Assembly (NCBI GenBank): GCA_963725655.1 | Contig: CAVRYY010000001.1 | Coordinates: 1,054,001-1,118,000 of the forward strand | Source: CAVRXT01 sp963725655 | GTDB taxonomy: Bacteria > Acidobacteriota > Terriglobia > Acidiferrales > UBA7541 | Direction of reading: 5' to 3' | Length of the DNA stretch: 64,000 nucleotides | Shown: piece after piece, positions 33,554 to 41,732 of the stretch | Numbering within the stretch: position 1 is the stretch's first letter | Layout: each line of letters begins with the position of its first letter | Notes under the pieces: generated by a model | Told to the model about the DNA's origin: nothing | Databases searched by the model: none | What the model saw: the letters and a program-made list of their open reading frames with translations, nothing else | Position numbers and translations under genes: made by a program

Positions 33554-34018
33554 TCAAACTTTTCCGGGGCAGCCGACGGCCCAGGCATATCCATCCGGAT
33601 CGGCGACGATCGCGTCGCGCCATCCGTGCGGTTTTTCTTGTGCGGGTTGCAGGATCGTGGCGCCGAAATTGCGTGCGCGCGCTTCGAGTCGATCGGGATC
33701 GATATTGAACAAGCGCAGTTCGGCGCCCAGGCCGCGCGCGCTTTCATTCTGCAGGCGCGGGAACCACGGATGGTGATCGTAAGTGTGGTCGGCGTGGATC
33801 ATGAAGTCCACCGAGCCGATCCTGAGCGCGGCGAAGTCCGCATCCGTGTAGTGGACGCGGGCTTCGAGCACCTGAATGTAAAATTCGATCGATTTCGCGA
33901 CGTCGCGCACCAGCAGGTTGACCGTAAAGTCGGGAAGGCTGCGCCCGTATTCGTCCGGGTTCTTCCAAGGTTCGCCGGTGGTTCTCTTGGTCGTCACGCG
34001 AATTCGCCCCCGCGCCAA
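33554..34018 (-). CDS. VOC family protein (glyoxalase/bleomycin-resistance fold)
   Basis: A 154-residue protein with two beta-alpha-beta-beta-beta units: PDFTVNLLVRDVAKSIEFYI with LRIGSVDFMIHAD, and LRLFNIDPDRLEARARNFGA with IVADPDGYAWAVGCPG. Metal ligands of the VOC type may be H in FMIHAD and E in GAELRL. The family includes glyoxalases, dioxygenases and resistance proteins; nothing fixes the substrate. It lies 14 bp upstream of the S9 peptidase start and 25 bp downstream of a small membrane-protein gene, all in one direction. Being in a peptidase operon is unusual for this family. Confidence 0.8.
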   Translation of the reverse strand: MARGRIRVTTKRTTGEPWKNPDEYGRSLPDFTVNLLVRDVAKSIEFYIQVLEARVHYTDADFAALRIGSVDFMIHADHTYDHHPWFPRLQNESARGLGAELRLFNIDPDRLEARARNFGATILQPAQEKPHGWRDAIVADPDGYAWAVGCPGKV

Positions 34019-34043
34019 ACGCTCGCGGCCGCAGCATAAAAAT

Positions 34044-34268
34044 TTACTTCCGGATTGCCGATGCCGTCAGCAATAGGCCGGAGGCCAGTATCAAAGCTCC
34101 GGCGACCCGGGGGATCGGAAGGATGCGGCTGGTTTCTTCGATCGCTTTCATTGAGCCGATTCTTACCTCCCGATGGCTGGTGCGGAGCCGTACGCGCGGG
34201 TGGATCAGCGCAGCGATTCCGGCGATCACCAGCAGAATTCCGAATACCAGCCAGGCTTTCTGTCCCAT
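34044..34268 (-). CDS. Small two-helix membrane protein
   Basis: A 74-residue protein with helices at residues about 4-22 (AWLVFGILLVIAGIAALI) and 53-71 (VAGALILASGLLLTASAI). Between them is a charged loop with several Arg and Glu. No known domain was recognised. It is embedded in the peptidase operon with 10-25 bp spacers on both sides, which argues that it is a real gene rather than a chance frame. A role in anchoring or assembling the exported peptidases is only a guess. Confidence 0.65.
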   Translation of the reverse strand: MGQKAWLVFGILLVIAGIAALIHPRVRLRTSHREVRIGSMKAIEETSRILPIPRVAGALILASGLLLTASAIRK

Positions 34269-34278
34269 CGGTGTAATC

Positions 34279-36228
34279 CTATTTTGCGGCGGAAGTGGAT
34301 TCGTCGGGAACGGTCCCCGGCACCGGCGCCAGCGGCCGGATGATTTCGTCGAGTAAATCGGGTTTCGAATTCACGCGTTCCAGATGCGGATTGCGCAGGC
34401 CGCCGTGATAGTCGATGGTGACGGTCTGAAAATAGTTGCCGTTGGCGGTGAGCAGGACGATCGGGTCGTGCGAGGTCGTGGATTTCAGAAGAGCGTCTTC
34501 GAGCACGTCGGGAGAAAATTGTTCGCCGTTGACGGCGGCAATTTTCATCAGCGGACCGACGCCCGCATTGTAGGCGGGGCCACCGTAGAGGACGTCGCGG
34601 ACCGTGGCGTCGGAGTCGACAATGAAACCGACGGAAAACATCTCGTCGAGCAGGCGCCTGGCGTCGGCTTTGTTGTCGATGAAGCGATTGGGCTGGTCGT
34701 TGTAAACCACTTTCCAGCCGCCATTTTCGATGCCGCCGAGCGGAGCGCGGGGCGAAGTGGAATCCAGACGGGTGCGGAGAAATTTCGCCCAGTCGTAGGG
34801 TGCAACGGCATTGAGCCCGGCGACAACGTCTTCGAAATTGTAAGTTTTCAGCGCGGGCTGCCCTCCGGGGCCGCCGTGAAATGCGCGGCAGAAATCGTTC
34901 ATGGATTTTTGTCCGTTGGTGAGCTGGCGGATGGTGGTGTCGACGTCCAGCCACAGCAGCAGCCCTTCATCGTAGTAATCGGTGCTCCGCCGGTAATCTT
35001 CCCACGCCGGGTAGGCGAAATAGAGAAGCTGAGCGGCGTCGGCAGTGTCCTGCAGAGGACGCCAGGTGCGGCCGGCGCGATTATCGAAAGTGGCGGCGAG
35101 GTACGCAAGTTCTTCACGCCATTCGCCGGGAAGATAGAGCCCACTGCGCGCGGTGAGGATGCTGCCCAGATATTCGGTGAGACCTTCGTAGACCCACAGC
35201 AGGTCGCCCTTCATCGGAGTGTTGTAGTCGGGGGTGGCGAGGCCGGCAGGGCGGCGGTATTTGCCGTTCCAGGAATGCACGAATTCGTGAGGGAGCAAGG
35301 TGGCGAACTGCAGGCGGAGGTCGTCGTCGATCAAGGTGCGTTCGTCGGAGCGGTCGTCGCTCGATTCGTGATGCTCGAGTCCAAAGTGGGCCACGTCGTC
35401 GCTGAGGCTGAGCAGGAAATGATAGTCGCGGTAATGGCGCACGCCGAAGAGCTTCCCGGTTTCGGCGACGAGCTGCTTGAAGTCCGCCTGCATATCCGCT
35501 GGCATTTCCAGGGCCGCGGCGCTATCCGCGGCAATATCGATTTCGTGGGAGGGAGTCTGGCCGGGGGTCAGTTTGATCACGCGATAGAAATTCCCGGAGA
35601 TCACCGGGGAATCGACAAGTGTGGTCAGCGAGACCGGAGTGAAATCGATGGCATCTCCGTCTTGCCTGGCAACGGGGAGCGCGGTGCCGAACTTCCATCC
35701 GGAAGGCAATTTCAGGCTGGCCGCGAACGTGATTTGGTCGGAGGGAAGGCCTTTGGGATAGAGCAGCACGGTGTTCCAGCTCAGCAGGTCGAGCTGCGCG
35801 GTGGAGGATGCGCCGGCGGCGAATCCAGCGGAGGGCTGGGCAAGCAGGAAATCGAGTTCGGCGTCAAGGGAATCGACCCCGGCGGGAATTTCCAGATGGA
35901 AGGAGAACATGTCCACCAGGTCGCGCCGCCACGGAATGGCTTTGCCGCCGGCGCTGAATTTCAGTCCGGCAAGATCGGTGATGGGATTATCGGGAGCGTG
36001 ATCGCCGGGAATCCACGCGGGATAGTAAAGAGTGAGCGGGCCGGGGCGCACCGGAATTTTTAGCGCAGCGTGGATAATCTTCTGGCGGACCCGGGTAGCG
36101 TCAACGGCCAATTGAATGGTGCCGAGCGGGTGTTGCGGCGCTTGCGCCTGCGCGCCCGTGGCCGGGAACGCTATCGACACCAGCAGTGCCATCACCCACC
36201 CAAGTTTCAGTCGTTTCATCAGGCCCAT
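34279..36228 (-). CDS. Exported M61 family glycyl aminopeptidase-like metallopeptidase
   Basis: A 649-residue protein starting at ATG 36228 with AAGGA upstream. The signal peptide (MKRLKLGWVMALLVSIAFPA, ending near GAQAQA) is followed by an N-terminal beta-sandwich. The zinc site is in LLPHEFVHSWNGKYRRP (HEXXH) with the third ligand in VYEGLTEYLG. A PDZ-like domain near the C-terminus includes GPAYNAGVGPLMKI. M61 enzymes remove N-terminal glycine or alanine from peptides. The stop of the S9A gene is 10 bp upstream, so the two are coupled in one operon. Periplasmic or outer-membrane-associated location is expected. Confidence 0.88.
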   Translation of the reverse strand: MGLMKRLKLGWVMALLVSIAFPATGAQAQAPQHPLGTIQLAVDATRVRQKIIHAALKIPVRPGPLTLYYPAWIPGDHAPDNPITDLAGLKFSAGGKAIPWRRDLVDMFSFHLEIPAGVDSLDAELDFLLAQPSAGFAAGASSTAQLDLLSWNTVLLYPKGLPSDQITFAASLKLPSGWKFGTALPVARQDGDAIDFTPVSLTTLVDSPVISGNFYRVIKLTPGQTPSHEIDIAADSAAALEMPADMQADFKQLVAETGKLFGVRHYRDYHFLLSLSDDVAHFGLEHHESSDDRSDERTLIDDDLRLQFATLLPHEFVHSWNGKYRRPAGLATPDYNTPMKGDLLWVYEGLTEYLGSILTARSGLYLPGEWREELAYLAATFDNRAGRTWRPLQDTADAAQLLYFAYPAWEDYRRSTDYYDEGLLLWLDVDTTIRQLTNGQKSMNDFCRAFHGGPGGQPALKTYNFEDVVAGLNAVAPYDWAKFLRTRLDSTSPRAPLGGIENGGWKVVYNDQPNRFIDNKADARRLLDEMFSVGFIVDSDATVRDVLYGGPAYNAGVGPLMKIAAVNGEQFSPDVLEDALLKSTTSHDPIVLLTANGNYFQTVTIDYHGGLRNPHLERVNSKPDLLDEIIRPLAPVPGTVPDESTSAAK

Positions 36229-36238
36229 ATTGTTTTCC

Positions 36239-38437
36239 TTAGTTGCCGGTAACGCCCAACTGCCAATCGAGAAACGCGAGAAAATTTGTGTACTCGACGA
36301 TCTGTTTTTCCACCGATCCTTCATCGGAATGGCCCGCCTGAGTATCGTACATCAGCAGCACCGGCAAGCCGGAAATGGTGGCCGCTTGCAAGCGCGCCGC
36401 CATTTTGCGCGCGTGCAGCGGAGCCACGCGGGTGTCTCCGTCGCCGGTGATGAAGAGAACCGCGGGATATTTTGTGCCGTCTTCGACGTGATGATACGGC
36501 GAATAGGCGTAGAGCCACTTGAGCGCGTCGGGCTGGTCCGCCGATCCGTATTCAGAAACCCAGTACGGGCCGTCCATAAATTTTTGGTAGCGAATCATGT
36601 CCAGCAACGGATAGCCGCAAATCACGGCACGAAACAGGTCCGGGCGCTGGGTGAGAGCGGCGCCGACCAGCAGTCCGCCGTTGCTGCGTCCCCAGATGGC
36701 CAGGTGATCGGGACTGGTGAATTTGTGGGCGACCAGGTATTCGCCCGCGCCGATAAAGTCGTCGAACACGTTTTGTTTGTTCCCGAGCATACCCGCATGG
36801 TGCCAGGCCTCGCCAAGTTCGCCGCCGCCGCGCAGGTTGGGCACCGCAAATACGCCGCCCTGCTCGACCCAGGCAACCGCGTAATCCTTGAATGAGGGCG
36901 TCTCGCTGACCGCAAAGCCGCCATAGCCAGTGATCAGTGCGGGGTTGTTGCCGTCAATGCGCAATCCTTTCTTGTAGAAAATGAACATGGGAATGCGGGT
37001 GCGGTCTTTGGATTCGTAGTAAACCTGGGTCACTACATAGTCGTCACTGTGGATGGGCAAGCCGGATTTCATCCATGCCGTGGGCGGCGCTGCTTCGGCG
37101 ACGCTGGTGTGAAAAACAGCGGGTGGGTAAGCGAAAGATTGAAATCCAAAAAAGAGATTGTCGCTCGACGACCGGCCGCTCACGCCATAGACGCTGCCCA
37201 GCGCGGGTAGCGGAACTTCGCGCGGGTGCAAGCCGTCGAGGTCGAAAATCTTGAGCGTCGAGGCGGCCTGGTGCGTGTATACAACGGCGATTTTGCCGCC
37301 GCTAAGTACCGCGTATTCCAGGTGAGCGTCGCCCTCGGGAATTACGTCGCGCCAATGCTCGCGACGGGGATGTGTGAGGTCAACGGAAAGCACCCGCCCT
37401 TGCGGCGCATTCCAGTTGGTGAACATGTACAGCGTGTCTCCCGCGACGTCGCCGGCGAACCCCGCGACGATGTCCTTGACGATGGCGACCAACGGTCCGT
37501 GGTGGCGCAAATCTTGCGTATAAATTTCGGTGTGGTCGAAGCTCGAGCCATAGGAAACCGTAATCACCAGATAGGCGCCGCTTTCCGATAGGCCCACGCT
37601 GATGATTTTGTCGATCCCATAGCCAGTTCCGAAAATTTCCTTGTCCTGCGCGGGATCGCTGCCGGAGGTATGGAAGTAAACGCGCGGACCTTTGGGCGTG
37701 GCGCGGGAGTAGTAGAACCCGCTGTTGTCAAGCAGCGGGGCGATGCCGAAATAAACGCCCAATGGCAGTGTGTCTTTTAGATCCTGGAGGGTATCCGCAT
37801 CCTTGATGTGGACGGTCACTTCGTCGCGTCCACCTTGGCGCAAACCATAGAAGACGTGTCGGCCGTCTTGCGAAACGCCTTCCAGCGTTACATTGATGGA
37901 ATGATCGGGGCTGAGCGTTTGCGGGTCCACCAGTAGGTGGTCTTTGCCGGTAAGACCGTCGCGATAGTACAGCGCGCCCAGATCCGAGGTTTTGTCCTTG
38001 TAAAGGAAGAAGAGGCGGCCGTTTCTTTCCAAGGGAATTCCCGGAGAATCGATTCTCATCAGTTCGCCGAGGCGCTTTTGCAGCGCGGAGCGCTGTGGCA
38101 GGCCGTCCAAGGCGAGTTTAGTGCATTGATTCTCGGCATCGATCCAGGCGCGGGTTTCCGGGCTGGTTTGATCTTCCAGCCAACGATAGGGATCGGCGAC
38201 GGTGGTCCCGTGAATGTCTTCGCGGATATTGTCGACGCGCGCTTTAGGCGGGCAGACCGCAGACGCAGCACCGGCCAGAGGGGCGGCGGATTGTGCTTGT
38301 GCGAAGGAGAGGAGCGGGAGGAAAAAAAGTGCGGCGGCGGGAAGAAGCAGAAAGCGCGTGGCGCCGGAAATCCTTCTACAACGATGGCGATGCGATGACG
38401 GCGACCCGGTGCCGCCCGTTGATCTGGCTGCTCGCAT
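36239..38437 (-). CDS. Exported prolyl oligopeptidase family (S9A) peptidase
   Basis: A 732-residue protein starting at ATG 38437, eight nt after GGGAGG. The signal peptide has an unusually long Arg/Ser-rich front (HRHRCRRISGATRF) before the hydrophobic core. The N-terminal motif VADPYRWLEDQTSPETRAW is diagnostic for prolyl oligopeptidase, followed by a seven-bladed propeller. The catalytic Ser is in IWGRSNGGLLVGAA, the Asp in FITGDGDTRVAP and the His in TQAGHSDEGS. It cleaves after proline in short peptides. First gene of the leftward operon followed by M61, a small membrane protein, VOC and an S9C peptidase. Confidence 0.92.
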   Translation of the reverse strand: MRAARSTGGTGSPSSHRHRCRRISGATRFLLLPAAALFFLPLLSFAQAQSAAPLAGAASAVCPPKARVDNIREDIHGTTVADPYRWLEDQTSPETRAWIDAENQCTKLALDGLPQRSALQKRLGELMRIDSPGIPLERNGRLFFLYKDKTSDLGALYYRDGLTGKDHLLVDPQTLSPDHSINVTLEGVSQDGRHVFYGLRQGGRDEVTVHIKDADTLQDLKDTLPLGVYFGIAPLLDNSGFYYSRATPKGPRVYFHTSGSDPAQDKEIFGTGYGIDKIISVGLSESGAYLVITVSYGSSFDHTEIYTQDLRHHGPLVAIVKDIVAGFAGDVAGDTLYMFTNWNAPQGRVLSVDLTHPRREHWRDVIPEGDAHLEYAVLSGGKIAVVYTHQAASTLKIFDLDGLHPREVPLPALGSVYGVSGRSSSDNLFFGFQSFAYPPAVFHTSVAEAAPPTAWMKSGLPIHSDDYVVTQVYYESKDRTRIPMFIFYKKGLRIDGNNPALITGYGGFAVSETPSFKDYAVAWVEQGGVFAVPNLRGGGELGEAWHHAGMLGNKQNVFDDFIGAGEYLVAHKFTSPDHLAIWGRSNGGLLVGAALTQRPDLFRAVICGYPLLDMIRYQKFMDGPYWVSEYGSADQPDALKWLYAYSPYHHVEDGTKYPAVLFITGDGDTRVAPLHARKMAARLQAATISGLPVLLMYDTQAGHSDEGSVEKQIVEYTNFLAFLDWQLGVTGN

Positions 38438-38595
38438 ACTCGATCCTCCCTTTCACGTTGCTCAAGTATAGTGCGGGGCCCAGTTCACGCTTATAGCCGG
38501 CCGGCTGGGAAACCATGCCGCGGCGCGAACCGGCTGGCGCGTTTCGTCCGGCCTTCGCGTCTCGCCCGGGCGCGAACTGCTGTTCTTCTAGATGT

Positions 38596-39801
38596 TCACT
38601 CAATGGGAGTCGCAGTTTTTCGCGCGGGATTGAAGAAGGGCAACTCTCGCACCGTGGCCCGTCCGTTGTGGCGAACGGCCTCGACAGTGATCTCGATCCG
38701 CAATTCCGTGCCGTTGGCGGAGTGATCGTGATCGACGCTGGCTAGCGCAATCATCTTCTTGAGCGTAGGCGACCAGGTGGTGGAAGTGGCTTTGCCGGCC
38801 TGGCGGCGGCCATGCGCGGCGTAGACCGGCACCGCAACGCGCGACGCGGTGCTGGCCACTTGCGGCGCGAGTCCGACGCAGTCGTACAGATTCTCGATGT
38901 CCGGCCAGTCGATATCCAGGCCCACCAGCGCGCGCTCGGGTCCGCGGCGGTTTTCTTCCTCCAGCGCGGCGCGCCCGATGAAATATTCCTTATTCAGATT
39001 TACCAAACGGCCCAGGCCGATCTCGTACGGCGAATATTTTTGCGCTTCGATCATCGCTTTTTTGCTGCTGAAAAAATCCACTTCGATCAGGATCAGGCCG
39101 GCTTCGATCCGGGCTACGTCCAGCGCGAGCATCCCCGCGGGGTGGATGTCGAACTGGCGGCCCTCGGCCATCAAGGCGTCCCACACCTGCGGGGCTTGGT
39201 TCCAGGGCATCCAGATTTCGTAGCCCAGGTCGCCGGTGTAGCCGGTGCGGGAAATATCAACGTCGACGCCGGCGATTTTCGCGCGTGTGAAGCGGAAATA
39301 TTTCAAGTTGGCGATTTCCGGTCCCACCAGGCTCTTCAGCAGGCGGCCGGAGGTGGGTCCCTGGAGCGCGAGGGCGGCCACATCGGCGGAAATGTCGTCG
39401 ATGGCGACGTCGAGGCCGAGAGCGTTCTGGCGGAACCAGCGGAGGCTGGGATCGGCAGCGGTCCAGCGATAGTCGTTCTCGGCGAGACGGGTGATCGTGC
39501 CGTCGTCGATTACTTTTCCATCTTCATCGCACCAGCAGCAGTAGATCACCTGGCCGACGGAAACTTTTTGAATGTCGCGGGTGATCACCCGATTGACGAA
39601 TTTGGTCGCGTCTCTTCCGGTGACCCGGTACTTGTAAAGCGGACTGACGTCAATGAGCGCGGAGGAATTGCGGATGGCGTTGTATTCGTGCTCGTGATGC
39701 ATCTCGTAGACGCTGACAGCGTAGTAGCCGGACCACTCGCGAAAATTCAGGCTCTCGCACAGTTTGAATGTTCTGTCGTGAACAGCGGTTCCGATGGGCA
39801 C
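38596..39801 (-). CDS. GcvT-like aminomethyltransferase family protein
   Basis: A 401-residue folate-binding protein of the GcvT/DmdA family. I start it at GTG 39801, with GGGAG 9 nt upstream; ATG further upstream adds an atypical Cys-rich segment. Visible features are SALIDVSPLYKYRVTGRDA, VIYCCWCDEDGKVIDDGTI, RTGYTGDLGYEIWMPW (folate-site motif) and LEARIEAG-type DVARIEAGLILIEVDF. The family transfers a methyl or aminomethyl group to tetrahydrofolate: glycine cleavage, DMSP, sarcosine or dimethylglycine demethylation. No glycine-cleavage partners (gcvH, gcvP) are adjacent; instead two FAD oxidoreductases are divergent. I therefore favour an oxidative demethylation role over GcvT itself (inference). 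Confidence 0.75.
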   Translation of the reverse strand: MPIGTAVHDRTFKLCESLNFREWSGYYAVSVYEMHHEHEYNAIRNSSALIDVSPLYKYRVTGRDATKFVNRVITRDIQKVSVGQVIYCCWCDEDGKVIDDGTITRLAENDYRWTAADPSLRWFRQNALGLDVAIDDISADVAALALQGPTSGRLLKSLVGPEIANLKYFRFTRAKIAGVDVDISRTGYTGDLGYEIWMPWNQAPQVWDALMAEGRQFDIHPAGMLALDVARIEAGLILIEVDFFSSKKAMIEAQKYSPYEIGLGRLVNLNKEYFIGRAALEEENRRGPERALVGLDIDWPDIENLYDCVGLAPQVASTASRVAVPVYAAHGRRQAGKATSTTWSPTLKKMIALASVDHDHSANGTELRIEITVEAVRHNGRATVRELPFFNPARKTATPIE

Positions 39802-39972
39802 AAAAGTCTCCCTTTCCAGTGTGGAGCACGAGTGTTCGAGCGAGTGAGCCGCTCCGGCGAAGCACAATTCAGTTCGGCGGATTATAGTTGGTCGCGTGCA
39901 CCGGCTGCAAGAAGACAACGAGCCCTATTGCGGCCGGTGAGGGCGAGCGGATTTCCGTTGAGACCTCGCTGG

Positions 39973-39985
39973 TGACCTGAGGTCA
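39973..39985. promoter_or_regulatory. Palindrome TGACCTGAGGTCA between divergent genes
   Basis: Six-base arms around one central G in the 344-bp region between the GcvT-like gene and the first FAD oxidoreductase. Its placement would allow one regulator to control both transcripts. No regulator gene is adjacent. Apart from this, 39802-40145 contains no recognisable feature. Confidence 0.4.
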
Positions 39986-40145
39986 ACCCGGGCGGCATCG
40001 TCTATTGTAGGATGGCGCTGGAAGCTTGTAGAATGTGCCGCCGCGCGTCGCAACCGAAATTGCCGCGCGTGGGCGCGTTGGCGGCCCCGCACAGAGAATT
40101 CTTCACACTTCGGACGCCAAAACCAGAGAGAACACACTCGAGCAC

Positions 40146-41729
40146 ATGCGTTACGACGCCATCATCATCGGTGGCGGGCATAACGGCCTGGTAACGGCCG
40201 CTTATCTCGCCAAAGCCGGCAAGAAAGTGCTGGTGCTAGAGAAGCGCACTGTCCTGGGTGGCGCCGCGTGCACCGAAGAGATCGTCCCGGGCTTCAAATT
40301 CTCCGTTTTTTCCTACGTCGTCTCGCTGTTGCGCCCGGAAATCATTCGCGATCTGGATTTGCCGCGCCACGGCCTGGAAATTTTGCCGTTGGACGGCACG
40401 TTCACGCCCATGCCTAGCGGCGATTATCTGTGGCGAGTGAACGATCACGGCAAGACGCGGCGAGAAATCGAGCGGCACTCGAAAGTGGACGCGGAAGCGT
40501 ACGAGGAATTCGGCAAATCGATGGTCCAAATGTGCCGCTTCGTGAAGCCGATCCTGGGAATGGTGCCGCCAGACCCCACCACACTCGACCCGCGCGATCT
40601 GAAAAAGATGCTCTTTCTGGGCCGGCGGTTTCAGGCGCTGCCATACGAAGATATGTACAACCTGGTGCAGCTCATGACCATGAGCGCCGCGGATTTCCTG
40701 GACCAGTGGTTTGAGACCGACGTGTTGAAAGCCACGATGTCGGCTTCCGGAATCATCGGGACGTTTCTGGGAATTCGCTCGCCGGGCACCGCCTACGTTT
40801 TACTGCATCACTATATGGGAGAGATCGACGGCGCATTCCGTTCGTGGGGATTCAGCCGCGGCGGCACCGGCGCGATTTCCGATGCAATTGGAGCGGCGGC
40901 GCGCGAGGCGGGCGTCGAGATTCGCACCGGCGTATCGGTCGGGCAGATTATGGTGAAGGACGGCCGCGCCACCGGCGTCGCGCTAAGCACCGGCGAGGAA
41001 ATCCAGGCGTCGGTGGTCTCTTCCAGCGTCGATCCCAATCTCACGTTTTTGAAGTTGATGAACGAGAAGGACCTGCCTTCGGAATTCGTCGACGAAGTGC
41101 GCCGCTACAAGTACCGCGGATCGTCCGGCAAAGTGAATATGGCGCTCAGCGGCCTGCCGGAATTCAGTTGCTTGCCGGGAAACGGGCGGCATTTGCGCGG
41201 GGCGATGTCGATTTCGCCCAGCATGGAATATATGGAGCGCGCTTACGACCAGGCCAAATACGGCGAATTTTCCAGCCGGCCGTACATCGACATGGTGATT
41301 CCGAGTCTGACGGATCCTTCGGTCGCGCCGCCGGGGCAGCACGTGCTGTCTTGCTTCGTGCAGTACGCGCCGTACAAATTGAAGCCGGGCGCCAATTGGG
41401 ACCAGCAGCGCGAAGCATTCGGCGATGCGGTGGTGGACACGATTTCGCAATACGCTCCCAACCTGAAAAGCCTGATCATCGGCCGGCAGGTGATCACTCC
41501 GCTGGATATCGAGCGCAGCATCGGGCTCACCGAGGGCAATATTTTCCAGGGCGAACTTTCCCTCGAGCAATTATTTTTCCTGCGCCCGGTGGCCGGCTGG
41601 GCGCGCTATCGCACTCCGATCGACAATCTCTATATGTGCGGCTCGGCTACCCATCCCGGCGGCGGCATCATGGGTGCGCCAGGGCGTCTCGCGGCGATCG
41701 AAATCTTGAAAGACAAGAAGGCCAGCTAA
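40146..41729 (+). CDS. FAD-dependent oxidoreductase (PYROXD2/phytoene-desaturase-like), first copy
   Basis: A 527-residue flavoprotein from ATG 40146; an earlier in-frame ATG would add an unconserved segment before the dinucleotide fold. The FAD-binding motif is YDAIIIGGGHNGLVTAAYLA with LVLEKRTVLGGAACTEEI. GEEIQASVVSSSVDP is the second FAD contact, and the end carries MCGSATHPGGGIMGAPGR. Length and layout match the PYROXD2/CrtI-like family, which oxidises C-C or C-N bonds; no carotenoid genes are near. The next gene is a paralogue beginning 3 bp after this stop codon, so the two are cotranscribed and may form a heteromer. Confidence 0.85.
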   Translation: MRYDAIIIGGGHNGLVTAAYLAKAGKKVLVLEKRTVLGGAACTEEIVPGFKFSVFSYVVSLLRPEIIRDLDLPRHGLEILPLDGTFTPMPSGDYLWRVNDHGKTRREIERHSKVDAEAYEEFGKSMVQMCRFVKPILGMVPPDPTTLDPRDLKKMLFLGRRFQALPYEDMYNLVQLMTMSAADFLDQWFETDVLKATMSASGIIGTFLGIRSPGTAYVLLHHYMGEIDGAFRSWGFSRGGTGAISDAIGAAAREAGVEIRTGVSVGQIMVKDGRATGVALSTGEEIQASVVSSSVDPNLTFLKLMNEKDLPSEFVDEVRRYKYRGSSGKVNMALSGLPEFSCLPGNGRHLRGAMSISPSMEYMERAYDQAKYGEFSSRPYIDMVIPSLTDPSVAPPGQHVLSCFVQYAPYKLKPGANWDQQREAFGDAVVDTISQYAPNLKSLIIGRQVITPLDIERSIGLTEGNIFQGELSLEQLFFLRPVAGWARYRTPIDNLYMCGSATHPGGGIMGAPGRLAAIEILKDKKAS

Positions 41730-41732
41730 CCC

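Noticed and set aside
34384..36063. 559-codon open frame on the plus strand opposite the M61 peptidase gene
   Set aside because: It is antisense to a gene with a clear zinc site and signal peptide; composition is that of a reverse-strand shadow in GC-rich DNA, and no domain is visible.
38812..39975. 387-codon plus-strand frame opposite the GcvT-like gene
   Set aside because: Antisense shadow; rich in His/Gln/Arg without motifs, whereas the minus-strand gene has family signatures.
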